Part shown: piece by piece, positions 35,255-43,233 of the stretch
Layout: every line of letters starts with the position of its first letter
Position numbering within the stretch: the first letter of the stretch is position 1
Assembly: GCA_902491345.1 (NCBI GenBank)
Contig: CABUHI010000007.1
Location: forward strand, 1-64,000
Direction of reading: 5' to 3'
Source: an uncultured Collinsella sp.
GTDB lineage: Bacteria; Actinomycetota; Coriobacteriia; Coriobacteriales; Coriobacteriaceae
Length of the DNA stretch: 64,000 nucleotides
Notes under the pieces: model-generated
What the model saw: the letters and a program-made list of their open reading frames with translations, nothing else
The model's database searches: none
Told to the model about the DNA's origin: nothing
Made by a program: the position numbers and the translations under genes

Positions 35255-36964
35255 ATGGGAATGTATCAGGGAGTCAACGCTTCCGAGGGCATCGGTATCG
35301 GCACCGTCATGGTCGCCGTCGATCCCGACTTGACGTTTGAGCCGCATGAGGTTGCTGATTCGGCAGCAGAGAAGGAGCGCTATCAGTCCGCTCTTTCGGT
35401 CTTCTGCGAGAAGACCCAGGCTCAGGCCGACCACATGAAGGAGACGGTGGGCGAGGCCGAGGCCGAGATCATGAGCGGACACATTGTCCTGGCTCAGGAC
35501 CCGGGTATGACCGACGCCATCAACGCCGCCATTGACGGCGGTACCTGCGCCGAGCAGGCGCTCATGGACACCTCGACCATGTTCGAGAACATGTTCCTGT
35601 CCATGGACGACGAGATGTTCCGTCTTCGCGCGGCTGACATCGCCGACATCCGCACCGGTATTCTGGCCGAGCTGCTGGGCAAGGAGGTCGTCGACCTCTC
35701 CGTCCTGCCCGAGAACACTGTCGTTGTCGTGCACGACCTCACGCCGTCCATGACCGCCACGATCGATAAGGCCCACGTTGCCGGTATCGTCACCGAGACC
35801 GGTGGCCGCACGTCGCACTCCGCGATCATTGCGCGAGCCCTCGAGATCCCGGCTGTCCTTTCGGTCTCCAACAGCTGCACCGCACTGCGCAACGGCATGA
35901 CCGTTGTCGTCGACGGCGGCAAGGGTATCGTCGAGGCCGATCCCGACGAGGAGACGCTCGCTGCCTACACCGCCAAGGCCGAGGCCTTCGCTGCCGAGAA
36001 GGCAGCCCTCGAGGCCTTCCGTGGCAAGCCGTCCGTGACTGCTGATGGCATCAAGAAGATCATCGCCTGCAACATCGGTAACCCCGATGACGTGCCCAAC
36101 GCGCTCGATCACGACGCCGAGGCTATCGGTCTGTTCCGCTCCGAGTTCCTGTTCATGGACTCTGCTGAGCTTCCTTCCGAGGAGGAGCAGTTCAACGCCT
36201 ACCGTAAGGTCGCCAGCGCGCTCAAGGGTGCTCCGGTCATCATCCGCACGCTCGATGTGGGTGGCGACAAGGAGATTCCGTATCTGCATATGGTCAAGGA
36301 AGACAACCCCTTCATGGGCTTCCGCGCCGTGCGTTACTGCTTGGCCAATCCCGACCAGTACAAGGTCCAGCTCCGCGCTCTGCTGCGCGCTAGCGCCTTC
36401 GGTGACGTCAAGATCATGATCCCGCTCGTCACCTGCGTCGAGGAGGTCTTGGCTGTCAAGGAGCTCGTCGAGCAGTGCAAGGCCGAGCTGACCGAAGAGG
36501 GGCGCAAGTTCAACGAGAACATCGAGGTCGGCATCATGGTCGAGACGCCCGCCGCTTCGCTGCTCGCAGACCGTCTTGCCGAGGTCGCCGACTTCTTCTC
36601 CATCGGCACCAACGACCTGATCGGCTACACCATGTGCGCCGACCGTGGCAACGACACCATCTCCAACCTGTACCAGGTTTACTATCCCGCCGTGCTCCGC
36701 TCGCTCAAGAACATCATCGAGAGCGGCGTGAAGGCCGGTATCATGGTCGGTATGTGCGGCGAGGCCGCTGCCGATCCGCTGCTCGAGCCGCTGCTGATCA
36801 GCTGGGGCCTGGAGGAGTTCTCGATGAGCGCTCCTTCGATCCTGCGTGCCCGCAAGACCATCAGCCAGTGGACCAAGGCCGAGTGCGACGAGCTCGCCGA
36901 GAAGGCGCTCGCCTGCAACACCGCAGCCGAGGTCAAGGCACTGCTCGAGTCCGCAGCTCGCTAA
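35255..36964 (+). CDS. ptsI: PTS enzyme I (phosphoenolpyruvate-protein phosphotransferase)
   Basis: Enzyme I takes phosphate from PEP and passes it to HPr. The 569-residue protein has the N-terminal HPr-binding domain, the phosphohistidine His188 in GGRTSHSAIIARA, and the PEP-binding TIM barrel with the motifs FRSEFLFM, FSIGTNDLIGYT and the Cys in GMCGEAA. Start choice: ATG 35255 and ATG 35261 share GGAGAGAGG; the first was taken. It lies between ptsH and two PfkB kinases in a compact sugar-uptake block. Confidence 0.96.
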   Translation: MGMYQGVNASEGIGIGTVMVAVDPDLTFEPHEVADSAAEKERYQSALSVFCEKTQAQADHMKETVGEAEAEIMSGHIVLAQDPGMTDAINAAIDGGTCAEQALMDTSTMFENMFLSMDDEMFRLRAADIADIRTGILAELLGKEVVDLSVLPENTVVVVHDLTPSMTATIDKAHVAGIVTETGGRTSHSAIIARALEIPAVLSVSNSCTALRNGMTVVVDGGKGIVEADPDEETLAAYTAKAEAFAAEKAALEAFRGKPSVTADGIKKIIACNIGNPDDVPNALDHDAEAIGLFRSEFLFMDSAELPSEEEQFNAYRKVASALKGAPVIIRTLDVGGDKEIPYLHMVKEDNPFMGFRAVRYCLANPDQYKVQLRALLRASAFGDVKIMIPLVTCVEEVLAVKELVEQCKAELTEEGRKFNENIEVGIMVETPAASLLADRLAEVADFFSIGTNDLIGYTMCADRGNDTISNLYQVYYPAVLRSLKNIIESGVKAGIMVGMCGEAAADPLLEPLLISWGLEEFSMSAPSILRARKTISQWTKAECDELAEKALACNTAAEVKALLESAAR

Positions 36965-36981
36965 TTTGGTATCAGAGGTAA

Positions 36982-37011
36982 CCGCGTGGTTGGAATGGGC
37001 CGGCCACGCGG
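36982..37011 (+). other. Intercistronic hairpin between ptsI and the first PfkB kinase
   Basis: A perfect 8-bp stem (CCGCGTGG with CCACGCGG) has a 14-nt loop and no U-run. It may stabilise the upstream mRNA or modulate translation of the next gene rather than end transcription. Confidence 0.6.
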
Positions 37012-37038
37012 CCCTCACATATACAGGGGGTACTGTAA

Positions 37039-37971
37039 ATGTTCTACACGCTAACCGCTAACCCGGCTGTCGACATGACGGTTTCGAGCTCTCCGCTCGA
37101 GCCCGATGAGAACGTCCGCACCGGCTCGGCCAGCTACACGGCTAACGGCAAGGGCCTTGACGTGTCCTTCGCCTTTAAGAAGATGGGCGTTGACACCGTC
37201 GCACTCGGCTTCTTTGCTGGCTTCACGGGCAAGTTCATCGTCGAGGAGGTCATGAACCTGGGTTGCCTCTGCCGCCCGGTCTGGACCGACGGTATCACGC
37301 GCATTAACACCTACGTCAACGATGGCCAGCACGAGTACGGCATCCTGAACCCGGGTGCTCCGATCACGCCGCAGCACCAGGAGGAGCTCTACAACATCCT
37401 GGACACCGCGGGCGATCTCGAGTGCCTGATCGTTTCCGGCTCCGTGCCTCCCAAAGCTACGCCCGACTTCCTGGCTCAGGTCATGGAGCACGCTCAGGCT
37501 CGTGGCGCCGACGTCGTCCTGGACCTGTCCTCCGACAAGCTCAAGGAGCTCGCTCACAAGAAGCCGCTGCTCATCAAGCCGAACCATCACGAGATGAAGG
37601 CCATCTTCGGCGTGCCGGTCGACACCGACGACGAGGTCCGCGTTGCCATGAAGATGGCTCACGACGCTGGCGTTCAGAACGTGCTGCTCACCCGTGGTAG
37701 CCGCGGCGACGCTTACTTCTCCAACGGCGAGGACATCTGGTACGCCAAGCGTGAGTTCAACATCAAGCTGGTCTCTTCCGTCTGCGCCGGCGACTGCACC
37801 CTCGCTGCGTTCCTGCACAAGTGGTACAGGGATCGCGACAACGTCGAGGAGGCCATGAAGCTCGCTATGGCCACCGGTGCCAACGTTGCTGAGTCCGTCG
37901 GCATCGGCGACTTCGGTCACGTCGACGAGTACAGCAAGCGCGTTGCTGTCCGCAAGCTCGATCGTCAGTAA
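37039..37971 (+). CDS. PfkB family 1-phosphofructokinase-like kinase, first of two
   Basis: This 310-residue ribokinase-fold kinase is most like 1-phosphofructokinase or tagatose-6-phosphate kinase (FruK/LacC group). It starts with the FYTLTANPAVD segment typical of that group, has the GKGLDVSFAFKKMG motif and the LIVSGSVP strand, and shows the PfkB signature 2 with the catalytic base Asp252 in VCAGDCTLAAF. It would convert imported fructose 1-phosphate to fructose 1,6-bisphosphate. The start ATG follows AGGGGG. It is followed by a terminator and a second kinase of equal length, so the pair probably arose by duplication followed by divergence. Confidence 0.9.
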   Translation: MFYTLTANPAVDMTVSSSPLEPDENVRTGSASYTANGKGLDVSFAFKKMGVDTVALGFFAGFTGKFIVEEVMNLGCLCRPVWTDGITRINTYVNDGQHEYGILNPGAPITPQHQEELYNILDTAGDLECLIVSGSVPPKATPDFLAQVMEHAQARGADVVLDLSSDKLKELAHKKPLLIKPNHHEMKAIFGVPVDTDDEVRVAMKMAHDAGVQNVLLTRGSRGDAYFSNGEDIWYAKREFNIKLVSSVCAGDCTLAAFLHKWYRDRDNVEEAMKLAMATGANVAESVGIGDFGHVDEYSKRVAVRKLDRQ

Positions 37972-37999
37972 TCGAAACGCGACATATTCGTGCGCATGT

Positions 38000-38030
38000 G
38001 GCGCCCCGGTTTCGGCTGGGGCGCCTTTTT
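38000..38030 (+). terminator. Terminator between the two PfkB kinase genes
   Basis: A perfect 8-bp stem (GGCGCCCC with GGGGCGCC) and a 10-nt loop are followed by TTTTTG. Confidence 0.9.
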
Positions 38031-38159
38031 GTTCCGCCACGGGGGAGAGGTGTTCCGCCGTACTTCATCGCTTCCACACCGTTCACCGAGTTGTCCTAGC
38101 CTTTTACCGATGCGTGGAATATACTTTCATTAACACGTTGCTTCGTGAAAGGAATATTC

Positions 38160-39092
38160 ATGATTTACACGCTCACTGCAAATCCCGCCATTGACTACAA
38201 CATCGCCTGCGACGGTCTTGCTGCCAACACCGTCACGCGTACCCGCAATGCCGTCTACACGCCCAACGGCAAGGGCCTCAACGTCTCGTTTACGCTTGAC
38301 CACTACGGCGTCGACACCACGATCCTGGGCTTTTTCGCCGGTTTCTCGGGCGAGTTTATCGTTAAGGGCGCCGAGGCCCTGGGCGTGCCCGTCAAGCCCG
38401 TGTGGACCGACGGCATTACGCGCGTCAATGTGTTCCTCAACGCCGGCCCCGACACCGAGTACAACATGGTCAACGCCGGTGCCGCCATCAACGAGGCCAA
38501 CGAGCAGGAGATGTTTGAGCTCATCGATTCGCTCGATGACATGACCTGCCTGGTCATCAGCGGCTCGCTGCCTCCCAACACTTCCGAGGGCTTCTTGGCC
38601 GAGGCCCTGCGCCGCGTCAAGGCCAAGGGGGCCGAGTTCGTCCTCGACATCTCGAGCCATCAGCTGGCAGACCTCATTGCCATGGAGCCGCTGCTGATCA
38701 AGCCCAATGACGATGAGCTGCTCGACATCTTTGGCATTAAGGTGAGCGGTGGCGACGACGAGTCCGTCAAGGGCGCGATGGCCGAGTTGCACGCCAAGGG
38801 CGCCAAGAACGTGCTGCTGACCCTCGGTGGTGCCGGTGCGTACTTCTCCAACGGCGAGCATATCTGGTTTGCCAACCGCACCTTCGACGTCAAGCTGCTG
38901 TCGACCGTCTGCGCCGGCGATTCCTCGCTGGCCGCCTTCCTGTCCGTGTGGCACGACGCTCCCGAGCGCGTCGAGGATGCCCTCCGTCTGTCGATGGCCA
39001 CCGGCGCCAACGTGGTCGAGTGCCCGGGCCTGGGCGACTTTGCCAAGGTGGACGAATACAAGAAGAACATCGAAGTTCGTCAGGTCTGCTAG
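38160..39092 (+). CDS. PfkB family 1-phosphofructokinase-like kinase, second of two
   Basis: This 310-residue kinase is a paralogue of the preceding one, with the same opening (IYTLTANPAID), GKGLNVSFTLDHYG, ISGSLPP and PfkB signature 2 with Asp254 in VCAGDSSLAAF. The two diverge through much of their length, especially in the lid region (residues about 90-120), so they may act on different sugar phosphates. The start is ATG 38160 behind GAAAGGA; an upstream in-frame ATG lacks a ribosome site. It is monocistronic between two terminators. Confidence 0.9.
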   Translation: MIYTLTANPAIDYNIACDGLAANTVTRTRNAVYTPNGKGLNVSFTLDHYGVDTTILGFFAGFSGEFIVKGAEALGVPVKPVWTDGITRVNVFLNAGPDTEYNMVNAGAAINEANEQEMFELIDSLDDMTCLVISGSLPPNTSEGFLAEALRRVKAKGAEFVLDISSHQLADLIAMEPLLIKPNDDELLDIFGIKVSGGDDESVKGAMAELHAKGAKNVLLTLGGAGAYFSNGEHIWFANRTFDVKLLSTVCAGDSSLAAFLSVWHDAPERVEDALRLSMATGANVVECPGLGDFAKVDEYKKNIEVRQVC

Positions 39093-39114
39093 CCGCATCG
39101 AAAAATCGCTGCCG

Positions 39115-39151
39115 AACACCCGCTTTGGATCTCCGAGGCGGGTGTTTTTTG
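39115..39151 (+). terminator. Terminator after the second PfkB kinase
   Basis: AACACCCGC pairs with GCGGGTGTT across a 14-nt loop, then TTTTGTG. Confidence 0.88.
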
Positions 39152-39287
39152 TGCACTGAACGCATATGGCGTCTGCTGTCTCGTTTTATCTAATCGACGA
39201 CGCGATTGCGTGTGCGCGCTTTCTCGTTTCTTGTTAGACTTCTTGAGAACCATCGATTAACGTTCACAAGTGCAGGAGGCCATAGGC

Positions 39288-40682
39288 ATGTGCAATGTTT
39301 CGCTTAACGGTACTCAACCGTCCGATGCGTCCCTGCGCGTCCTGCGCGCGCTTGAGGCGGCTGGTCTTGAGGCTTGGTACGTGGGCGGTTGGGTGCGCGA
39401 CGCCCTGATGGGGTGCCCCAGCCACGATGTTGATATGTGCTGTAGCGGCCTGTGGCAGGAGTCCAAAGCGGCGCTCGAGGCCGCCGGCATCGCGGTTGTG
39501 GAGTCGGGCATTAAATTTGGCGGAATCACGGCTATTTCCGATGGCGAGCGTATCGAGGTCACCACGTACCGTTTGGATGGCTTTTACACCGATGGTCGCC
39601 ATCCCCAGAGTGTGGAGCGTGCCGCCTCGCTCGAGGACGATCTGGCGCGCCGCGACTTTACCGTCAACGCTATGGCCTGGCATCCCGAGCGCGGGCTTGT
39701 CGACCGCTACGACGGCCAGGGTGACTTGGAGCGCAAGCTGATTCGCGCTGTCGGCGATCCTAAGCGTCGCTTTAACGAGGACGCCCTGCGCATGCTGCGT
39801 GCGGTACGCTTTGCCTGCCGCCTGGACTTTATGATTGAGCCTGAGACTAAGCGCGCGCTTGCCGAGTGCGCGCCGCTGCTCGATGCCGTGGCGCGTGAGC
39901 GTGTGGGTATTGAGCTCGAGGGCATTCTTTCGACCGGTCATGGGGGAGACGCGATGCTCCGCTATCCCGAGCTCATCTGCGCCGCCGTGCCCGAGTTGGC
40001 AGCGGGTCGCGGGTTTGATCAGCGCAGTGTCTATCATGCGTTTAACGTCTACGAGCATATCGCCCGTGTGCTGACGGTGGCGGGGGAGCTCGCGCTGTGT
40101 GACGGCGTCGCGCCCTCGTCGAGCCTTATGTGGGCGGCGTTTTTGCACGATGTGTCCAAGCCCGAGTGCTTCACGGTCGATCACGCCGGCAGCGGACACT
40201 TCTACGGTCATCCCGAGCTCGGCGCCAAGAAGGCGCGCGTCATTATGGATCGCCTGGCGCTCTCGCACGACCTGGTGCGCGACGTGTGCCTGCTCATCAA
40301 ATATCACGACAAGCCGCTGCGCCCAGAGCGCTCCTGCCTGCTCAATATGATGCGCGCGCTTTCGGGCGAGGGCGTCGATACGTCGCGTCTGATTGACGAG
40401 CTCATGGATCTTAAGCGTGCCGATACGCTCGGCAAGGCCCCGTCGTGCTTCTATTACGTCGAGACGATTGAGGAGATGCGCGCGATGGCGCACGAGCTAC
40501 TGGAGGCGGGGGAGCCCTATACGCTCAAGATGCTCGCCATCAACGGCGGCGACCTGATCCGCGCCGGTGTGAAGCCGGGGCCCGAGCTAGGCCAACTACT
40601 CAACTCCGCCCTCGACGCCGTGATCGAAGACAACATTTCCAACGAGCGCGAAGCTCTTTTGGTCCATCTCAACTTGAATTAG
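39288..40682 (+). CDS. cca: CCA tRNA nucleotidyltransferase with HD domain
   Basis: This 464-residue class II nucleotidyltransferase adds or repairs the 3' CCA of tRNAs. The head has GGWVRDALMG and the metal-binding HDVDMCC, then the neck motif RRDFTVNAMA and EDALRMLRAVRFA. A C-terminal HD domain (FLHDVSKPE, then HDLVRDVCLLIKYHD) suggests additional phosphohydrolase activity. The start ATG follows CAGGAGG at 9 nt; GTG 39270 is an in-frame alternative inside the leader. It lies upstream of two tRNA genes that already encode CCA, so here it would mainly repair ends. Confidence 0.93.
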   Translation: MCNVSLNGTQPSDASLRVLRALEAAGLEAWYVGGWVRDALMGCPSHDVDMCCSGLWQESKAALEAAGIAVVESGIKFGGITAISDGERIEVTTYRLDGFYTDGRHPQSVERAASLEDDLARRDFTVNAMAWHPERGLVDRYDGQGDLERKLIRAVGDPKRRFNEDALRMLRAVRFACRLDFMIEPETKRALAECAPLLDAVARERVGIELEGILSTGHGGDAMLRYPELICAAVPELAAGRGFDQRSVYHAFNVYEHIARVLTVAGELALCDGVAPSSSLMWAAFLHDVSKPECFTVDHAGSGHFYGHPELGAKKARVIMDRLALSHDLVRDVCLLIKYHDKPLRPERSCLLNMMRALSGEGVDTSRLIDELMDLKRADTLGKAPSCFYYVETIEEMRAMAHELLEAGEPYTLKMLAINGGDLIRAGVKPGPELGQLLNSALDAVIEDNISNEREALLVHLNLN

Positions 40683-40746
40683 CTACCCAGTTTACCTGCG
40701 TGTTCCATAACCTGCCGACAATTTTTCGGCAATTTGGAATTTCTTC

Positions 40747-40775
40747 TTGCGCTGTCGTTTTTTGTCCCGTAATAT
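40747..40775 (+). promoter_or_regulatory. Promoter of the tRNA-Glu pair, TTGCGC-17-TAATAT
   Basis: TTGCGC at 40747-40752 and TAATAT at 40770-40775 are 17 nt apart, 35 nt before the first tRNA. A small TGCCGA/TCGGCA hairpin after cca lies upstream, without a U-run. Confidence 0.75.
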
Positions 40776-40809
40776 ATTTCTTCGCAGCACGGCAGTGCAG
40801 ATGTCATGT

Positions 40810-40886
40810 GGCCCGTTCGTCTAGCGGTTTAGGACGCCGCCCTCTCAAGGCGGAGATCACCAGTTCGAATCTGGTACGGGCTACCA
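40810..40886 (+). tRNA. tRNA-Glu (anticodon CTC), first copy
   Basis: The acceptor GGCCCGT pairs with ACGGGCT (G1-U72 as in other high-GC Gram-positive tRNA-Glu). The D arm, the anticodon stem CCGCC/GGCGG with loop CTCTCAA (anticodon CTC), the T arm with GTTCGAATC, and an encoded CCA are all visible. Confidence 0.95.
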
Positions 40887-40908
40887 CTTCTTTTCTGCTG
40901 AGGCTTAT

Positions 40909-40985
40909 GGCCCGTTCGTCTAGCGGTTTAGGACGCCGCCCTCTCAAGGCGGAGATCACCAGTTCGAATCTGGTACGGGCTACCA
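40909..40985 (+). tRNA. tRNA-Glu (anticodon CTC), second identical copy
   Basis: This copy is base-for-base identical to the first over 77 nt, separated by 22 nt. It is a tandem duplication transcribed from the same promoter and ended by the terminator at 40995. Confidence 0.95.
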
Positions 40986-40994
40986 CGCATCTGA

Positions 40995-41028
40995 TACCCG
41001 GACTTCCTATGGAAGGCCGGGTTTTTTA
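40995..41028 (+). terminator. Terminator after the tRNA-Glu pair
   Basis: ACCCGG/CCGGGT with inner CTTCC/GGAAG, followed by TTTTTTATTTT. Confidence 0.92.
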
Positions 41029-41135
41029 TTTTCAAATAACCGTCTGCAATTCCCGTTTGAACCAGAGCTTTGCGTTCTGCCTATGGCCCTTACGGGTACA
41101 ATATCCAAGATATTTTGACTGTTAGAAGGAGTCTC

Positions 41136-42443
41136 ATGACGGAGTCCTCTCAGCATACGTCTAAGCCCCAGGTCGAGGTTGAGGCCTCGGGCGGAGATGA
41201 CAATAAGAGCGCACGCCGCGGCGCCATCTTTATCGGCGTCGTGCTGGTGGGTTATATCGTCTATCTGGTGGTAACCGGGCAGATGGGGCAGTTCTGGGCC
41301 GCTATGTCGAGCGTCCAGGCGTCATGGCTCGTTGTCGCGTGTCTTTGCATGTTCATGTACCTGTTCTTTGGCATTGTGGCCTATGCGATCGCTGTCTGGC
41401 TCGATCCCAATTCGCCCGTCGGTATTCGCGACCTCATTTCGGTCGAGGCGAGTGGCATCTTCTTTGGCAATCTGACGCCCATGATGATGGGCTCGACTCC
41501 CGCCCAGATCTATCGCCTGACCAAGGCCGGCCAAAACGTGGGCGAGGCCGGCGCCACGCAATTCACGCGTTTTATCGTGTATCAGTTTGGCCTGGTCGCC
41601 TGGGGCGCTATCCTGCTGCTCGCCCGTATGCCGTTTTTTGCCGAGCGCTATGGCGACATGACGCTGTTGTGCGTCTTTAGCTTTGGTGGACACTGCTGCA
41701 TCTTGCTTGGCATCTTCGCCGTCGCTCTCATGCCTAAGACCGTCACGCGCGTCGCCCATTGCATCATCAATTGGCTCGAGCGCATTGGTGTCTCGGCCAC
41801 TAAGATCGAGGGCTGGCGCACGTTTGTCGATGGCGAGATCTACTCCTTCTCCGAGAAGTTCAAGCTTTCGGCCGGACATTTTTCTTCCATGCTGCTCACC
41901 GTGTTTATCACCATGCTGCAGCTCGCGTTTTTCTATCTGGTGCCGTATTTCCTGATGCTTGCCTTTGGCCACCACGAGGTTGACTTTTTCTCGGTCATGG
42001 CCGCGAGCGCCTTTGTCCAGCTGCTGAGCTCTGCGGTTCCCTTGCCCGGTGGAACTGGTGGCGCTGAGGGCGGCTTTGCATTGTTCTTGGGTCATTTCTT
42101 TGGGTCGGCTTCGACCGCCGGCTATCTGCTGTGGCGCCTCATTACGTTTATTGCGCCGACCATTTTGGCTGCGCCCCTGCTGGGACTTAAGAGCGCCCAC
42201 AACGAGAGCATCCATGCGCGCTGGGATCGTGTGATGTGCAAGCTCGGCCGCACGCCTCAGACGCCCTCTGCGCCCACTAAGCCTCACCCCACGAATGCTG
42301 TTACCGTTGATCCCAAGAAGCGCGCTCAGAAGGCTTCTGGGACCGCTAAGGCGCCTCATAAAGCCTATGTGCGCCAGACAGGCGATGGTATTCGCGTATC
42401 TCCGTCGGCACTCAATAAGAAGAAGCATCCCAAGTCGCAGTAG
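41136..42443 (+). CDS. Lysylphosphatidylglycerol-synthase-type (YbhN/UPF0104) membrane flippase-like protein
   Basis: This 435-residue integral membrane protein has about seven or eight segments and the family motifs GNLTPMMMGSTPAQIYRL and PLPGGTGGAEGGFALF. It corresponds to the membrane part of MprF/AglD-like proteins without the aminoacyltransferase domain. Related proteins move or modify lipids, but the substrate is unknown here. The last 85 residues are basic, Lys/Pro/Ala-rich and cytoplasmic. The start has AAGGAG upstream; a TACAAT -10-like hexamer lies at 41097-41102 without a convincing -35. Confidence 0.85.
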   Translation: MTESSQHTSKPQVEVEASGGDDNKSARRGAIFIGVVLVGYIVYLVVTGQMGQFWAAMSSVQASWLVVACLCMFMYLFFGIVAYAIAVWLDPNSPVGIRDLISVEASGIFFGNLTPMMMGSTPAQIYRLTKAGQNVGEAGATQFTRFIVYQFGLVAWGAILLLARMPFFAERYGDMTLLCVFSFGGHCCILLGIFAVALMPKTVTRVAHCIINWLERIGVSATKIEGWRTFVDGEIYSFSEKFKLSAGHFSSMLLTVFITMLQLAFFYLVPYFLMLAFGHHEVDFFSVMAASAFVQLLSSAVPLPGGTGGAEGGFALFLGHFFGSASTAGYLLWRLITFIAPTILAAPLLGLKSAHNESIHARWDRVMCKLGRTPQTPSAPTKPHPTNAVTVDPKKRAQKASGTAKAPHKAYVRQTGDGIRVSPSALNKKKHPKSQ

Positions 42444-42492
42444 GGCAGTCGTGCGTTCTTCATGATGCGGGGCATATTTGTGCTGTATGGGG

Positions 42493-42516
42493 GATAATCC
42501 TCTTACGTAGATTATC
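42493..42516. promoter_or_regulatory. GATAAT-12-ATTATC palindrome before the tetR gene
   Basis: The inverted repeat lies 44 nt upstream of the start of a TetR-type regulator. Its left half doubles as a -10-like GATAAT, so it may be an autoregulatory operator. Confidence 0.45.
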
Positions 42517-42559
42517 TCTCATCTGTTGATGAATGCTCGCATATCGAAGGGACACGCCC

Positions 42560-43171
42560 ATGGCAACCAGCAAACCGCGTCTTGATCGCCGCATCGTTCG
42601 CAGCCGTAATGCCATCCTTTCGGCTTTCGAGCGCCTGCTCATGGAAAAGCCGCTGGCAGACATTACGGTGAGTGCCATCGCGCGCGAGGCCAATGTCGAC
42701 CGCAAGACCTTTTACGTTCACTTTGGTACGGTTGACGGCCTGCTCGATGCCATTGCCGTCGATGTGGTGGAGATGATTGTCGACTCGGTCGAGAAAACGC
42801 TTGCTTCCATGGACGGTGACACTAACGAGCGCGCTCTTGGCGCGGCGGCGACCTTCTTTAAAACCGTTAACGAGGCACTGTGCAACAACTTGGTGCTCAA
42901 TCGTCAGCTGATCGAGAATATTCCGCTCGATGATTTCATGGCTCGTCTTCGTGCGCCGCTCGAGCACGAGATTGCCGAGCGCGATCTGCTGCCCCAAGGT
43001 CTCAAGGACGAGATGTTCGACTACTATCTGGCGTTTTTGCTGTCGGGTATTATCGGTATCTATCGCACGTGGGCACTGTCTGACGGATCGGTTCCTATCG
43101 AGCGCGTCTCGGAGGTTGCTAATAATCTGACGTTGAGCGGCCTTTCGAGTTTGGAATCTCGTTTCGAATAG
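42560..43171 (+). CDS. TetR family transcriptional regulator
   Basis: This 203-residue regulator has an N-terminal TetR HTH (ITVSAIAREANVDRKTFYVHFG, residues about 38-59) and a C-terminal helical ligand domain of the TetR_C type found in putative dihydroxyacetone-kinase regulators. The start ATG follows GAAGGG. It ends 63 nt from the convergent ATPase gene, with a partial AGTTGCGGTGAAATAGGG repeat in the gap. Its target may be the upstream flippase-like gene or itself; the sequence does not decide. Confidence 0.88.
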   Translation: MATSKPRLDRRIVRSRNAILSAFERLLMEKPLADITVSAIAREANVDRKTFYVHFGTVDGLLDAIAVDVVEMIVDSVEKTLASMDGDTNERALGAAATFFKTVNEALCNNLVLNRQLIENIPLDDFMARLRAPLEHEIAERDLLPQGLKDEMFDYYLAFLLSGIIGIYRTWALSDGSVPIERVSEVANNLTLSGLSSLESRFE

Positions 43172-43193
43172 CGCTTGCGCCTTACCTCCCCTG

Positions 43194-43215
43194 AGTTGCG
43201 GTGAAATAGGGTCTG
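43194..43215. repeat. Single arm of the AGTTGCGGTGAAATAGGG repeat
   Basis: Twenty-one of 22 bases match the arm of the 71-bp palindrome at 34399-34469. The inverted partner is absent. It lies at the junction between core-like genes and the GC-rich cobalamin region. Confidence 0.8.
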
Positions 43216-43233
43216 AATAGGTCTTTTAACTAC

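Noticed and set aside
40804..41125. Open frames crossing the tRNA-Glu genes
   Set aside because: The repeated peptide on the minus strand and the plus-strand frame are tRNA sequence read as protein.
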